Shown here in pieces: positions 63,526-64,000 of a stretch of 64,000 nucleotides of DNA. Source of the stretch: Arthrobacter rhizophilus (GTDB lineage Bacteria > Actinomycetota > Actinomycetes > Actinomycetales > Micrococcaceae). The stretch's first letter is position 1. Every line of letters starts with the position of its first letter. The DNA lies in assembly GCF_026241105.1 (NCBI RefSeq), contig NZ_JAPFFT010000002.1, forward strand, positions 248,001 to 312,000, in the 5' to 3' direction. The notes beneath the pieces are model-generated. The model had not been told where the DNA came from. It ran no database searches and was given only the letters and a program-made list of their open reading frames with translations. The position numbers and the translations under genes are program-made.

Positions 63526-64000
63526 TCAGGCTTTCGCCGAGGCAACGGCAATACCCGGAGGCAGCGGCTCATGCCGCAGGTACTCCCGACGGAATCGGCC
63601 ACTGCCCGCGGTCAGTCCCCGCAACACGATCGCGTACCGCAGCAATTCCTGTTCCGGAACTTCGGCGCTGATTTCAGTACTTTCCCCGCCCACGGACGTC
63701 GTTCCGGTGACACGCCCGCGGCGGGAAGACAGATCACTCATGACGGCGCCCACGTGATCGTCTGCCACGAGGACGGTAACGGCCGAAATCGGCTCCAGGA
63801 GTTGAATGCTGCTGGCCGCAGCGGCCTCCCGCAATGCCAACGCGCCAGCGGCCTGGAAAGCCGCGTCCGACGAATCGACACTGTGCGTCTTGCCACCCAC
63901 CAGGGTCACCCTGATGTCGACTACCGGGAAGCCTGCCCGGACCCCCTTGTTCATTTGGGCTCGGACGCCTTTCTCGACCGAAACAACATAAGTTCCGGGG
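63526..64000 (-). CDS. Elongation factor G-like protein (partial, 5' end outside window)
   Basis: The last 157 residues of an EF-G-type protein on the minus strand. The frame is open to the window edge (PGTYVVSVEKGVRAQMNKGVRAGFPVVDIRVTLVGG), which is EF-G domain IV, followed by domain V (ISAVTVLVADDHVGAVMSDLSSRRGRVTGTT, ELLRYAIVLRGLTAGSGRFRREYLRHEPLPP). The domain IV details (VGGKTHSVDSSDAAFQAAGALALREAAAAS) suggest the EF-G2/FusA2 paralog found in actinobacteria rather than the main EF-G or a TetM-type protein. Only the C-terminal end is visible. Confidence 0.85.
   Translation of the reverse strand, partial: PGTYVVSVEKGVRAQMNKGVRAGFPVVDIRVTLVGGKTHSVDSSDAAFQAAGALALREAAAASSIQLLEPISAVTVLVADDHVGAVMSDLSSRRGRVTGTTSVGGESTEISAEVPEQELLRYAIVLRGLTAGSGRFRREYLRHEPLPPGIAVASAKA

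Noticed and set aside
63526..64000. The EF-G-like end as a TetM-type ribosomal protection gene
   Set aside because: Domain IV/V sequence resembles the actinobacterial EF-G2 paralog, and there is no mobile context. The GTPase domain is outside the window, so this stays tentative.

Overview
The window is ordinary, gene-dense actinobacterial chromosome with high G+C and many GTG starts. Gene content and protein sequences point to the Micrococcaceae, most likely Arthrobacter, Paenarthrobacter or Pseudarthrobacter; this is inferred from protein resemblance and gene order, not from rRNA. I see no rRNA, tRNA, insertion sequence, prophage or CRISPR array. Fifty-seven coding regions are called: the sufB and EF-G-like genes are cut by the window edges, and one is a putative 13-codon leader ORF.

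Layout. (1) 1-6.3 kb: sufB and its Fe-S regulator sufR, a two-gene ABC transporter, heme A synthase ctaA, and convergent heme O synthase ctaB. (2) 6.3-14.6 kb: one long plus-strand sugar-phosphate operon tkt-tal-pgi-zwf-opcA-pgl. (3) 14.5-24.5 kb, minus strand: rbpA, then gap-pgk-tpiA-secG, sodA, and uvrC-rapZ-yvcK-whiA. (4) 24.6-33.1 kb, minus strand: a HAD phosphatase and acyltransferase pair, uvrA, and a heterodimeric ABC exporter with a GntR regulator. (5) 33.2-43.1 kb: a trans-aconitate methyltransferase-like gene, a SKI2-like helicase, an acetyltransferase and peptidase pair, terC behind a manganese riboswitch, uvrB, and a coaE-GrpB fusion. (6) 43.1-51.9 kb: yigZ, rpsA, a lipoprotein deacetylase, an Eis-like acetyltransferase, polA, a thioesterase and a RibD-like reductase. 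(7) 51.9-56 kb: a membrane protein and IPT/TIG lipoprotein pair of unknown function, a phosphate transporter with a small partner, and a HAD-like protein. (8) 56.1-59.2 kb: a tryptophan-to-anthranilate operon kynA-kynU with a PaaX-type regulator. (9) 59.2-64 kb: a LolA-like protein with an ABC-2 transporter, a Sua5/YciO protein, an alpha/beta hydrolase and the end of an EF-G-like gene.

Most genes form tight operons with 1-14 bp overlaps. Gene order in the first 25 kb and around uvrB-coaE-rpsA-polA matches, from memory, the arrangement in mycobacteria, so these look like ancestral actinobacterial blocks.

The least expected content is regulatory. At least a dozen genes have a -10 hexamer TANNNT exactly 6 or 7 bases before the start codon, which predicts leaderless mRNAs. 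Several of these have clear dyads on the promoter (uvrC, uvrB, kynA), uvrA has a LexA-like box, and two intergenic regions have overlapping back-to-back -10 boxes. Other points are the yybP-ykoY riboswitch before terC, a perfect terminator for the pgl operon buried antisense inside rbpA, and a leaderless 13-codon ORF coupled to the LolA-like gene. I did not find a clearly new multi-gene system; the best candidates for undescribed function are the 51.9-53.7 kb membrane protein and lipoprotein pair and the 59.2-62.2 kb LolA-like ABC cassette.
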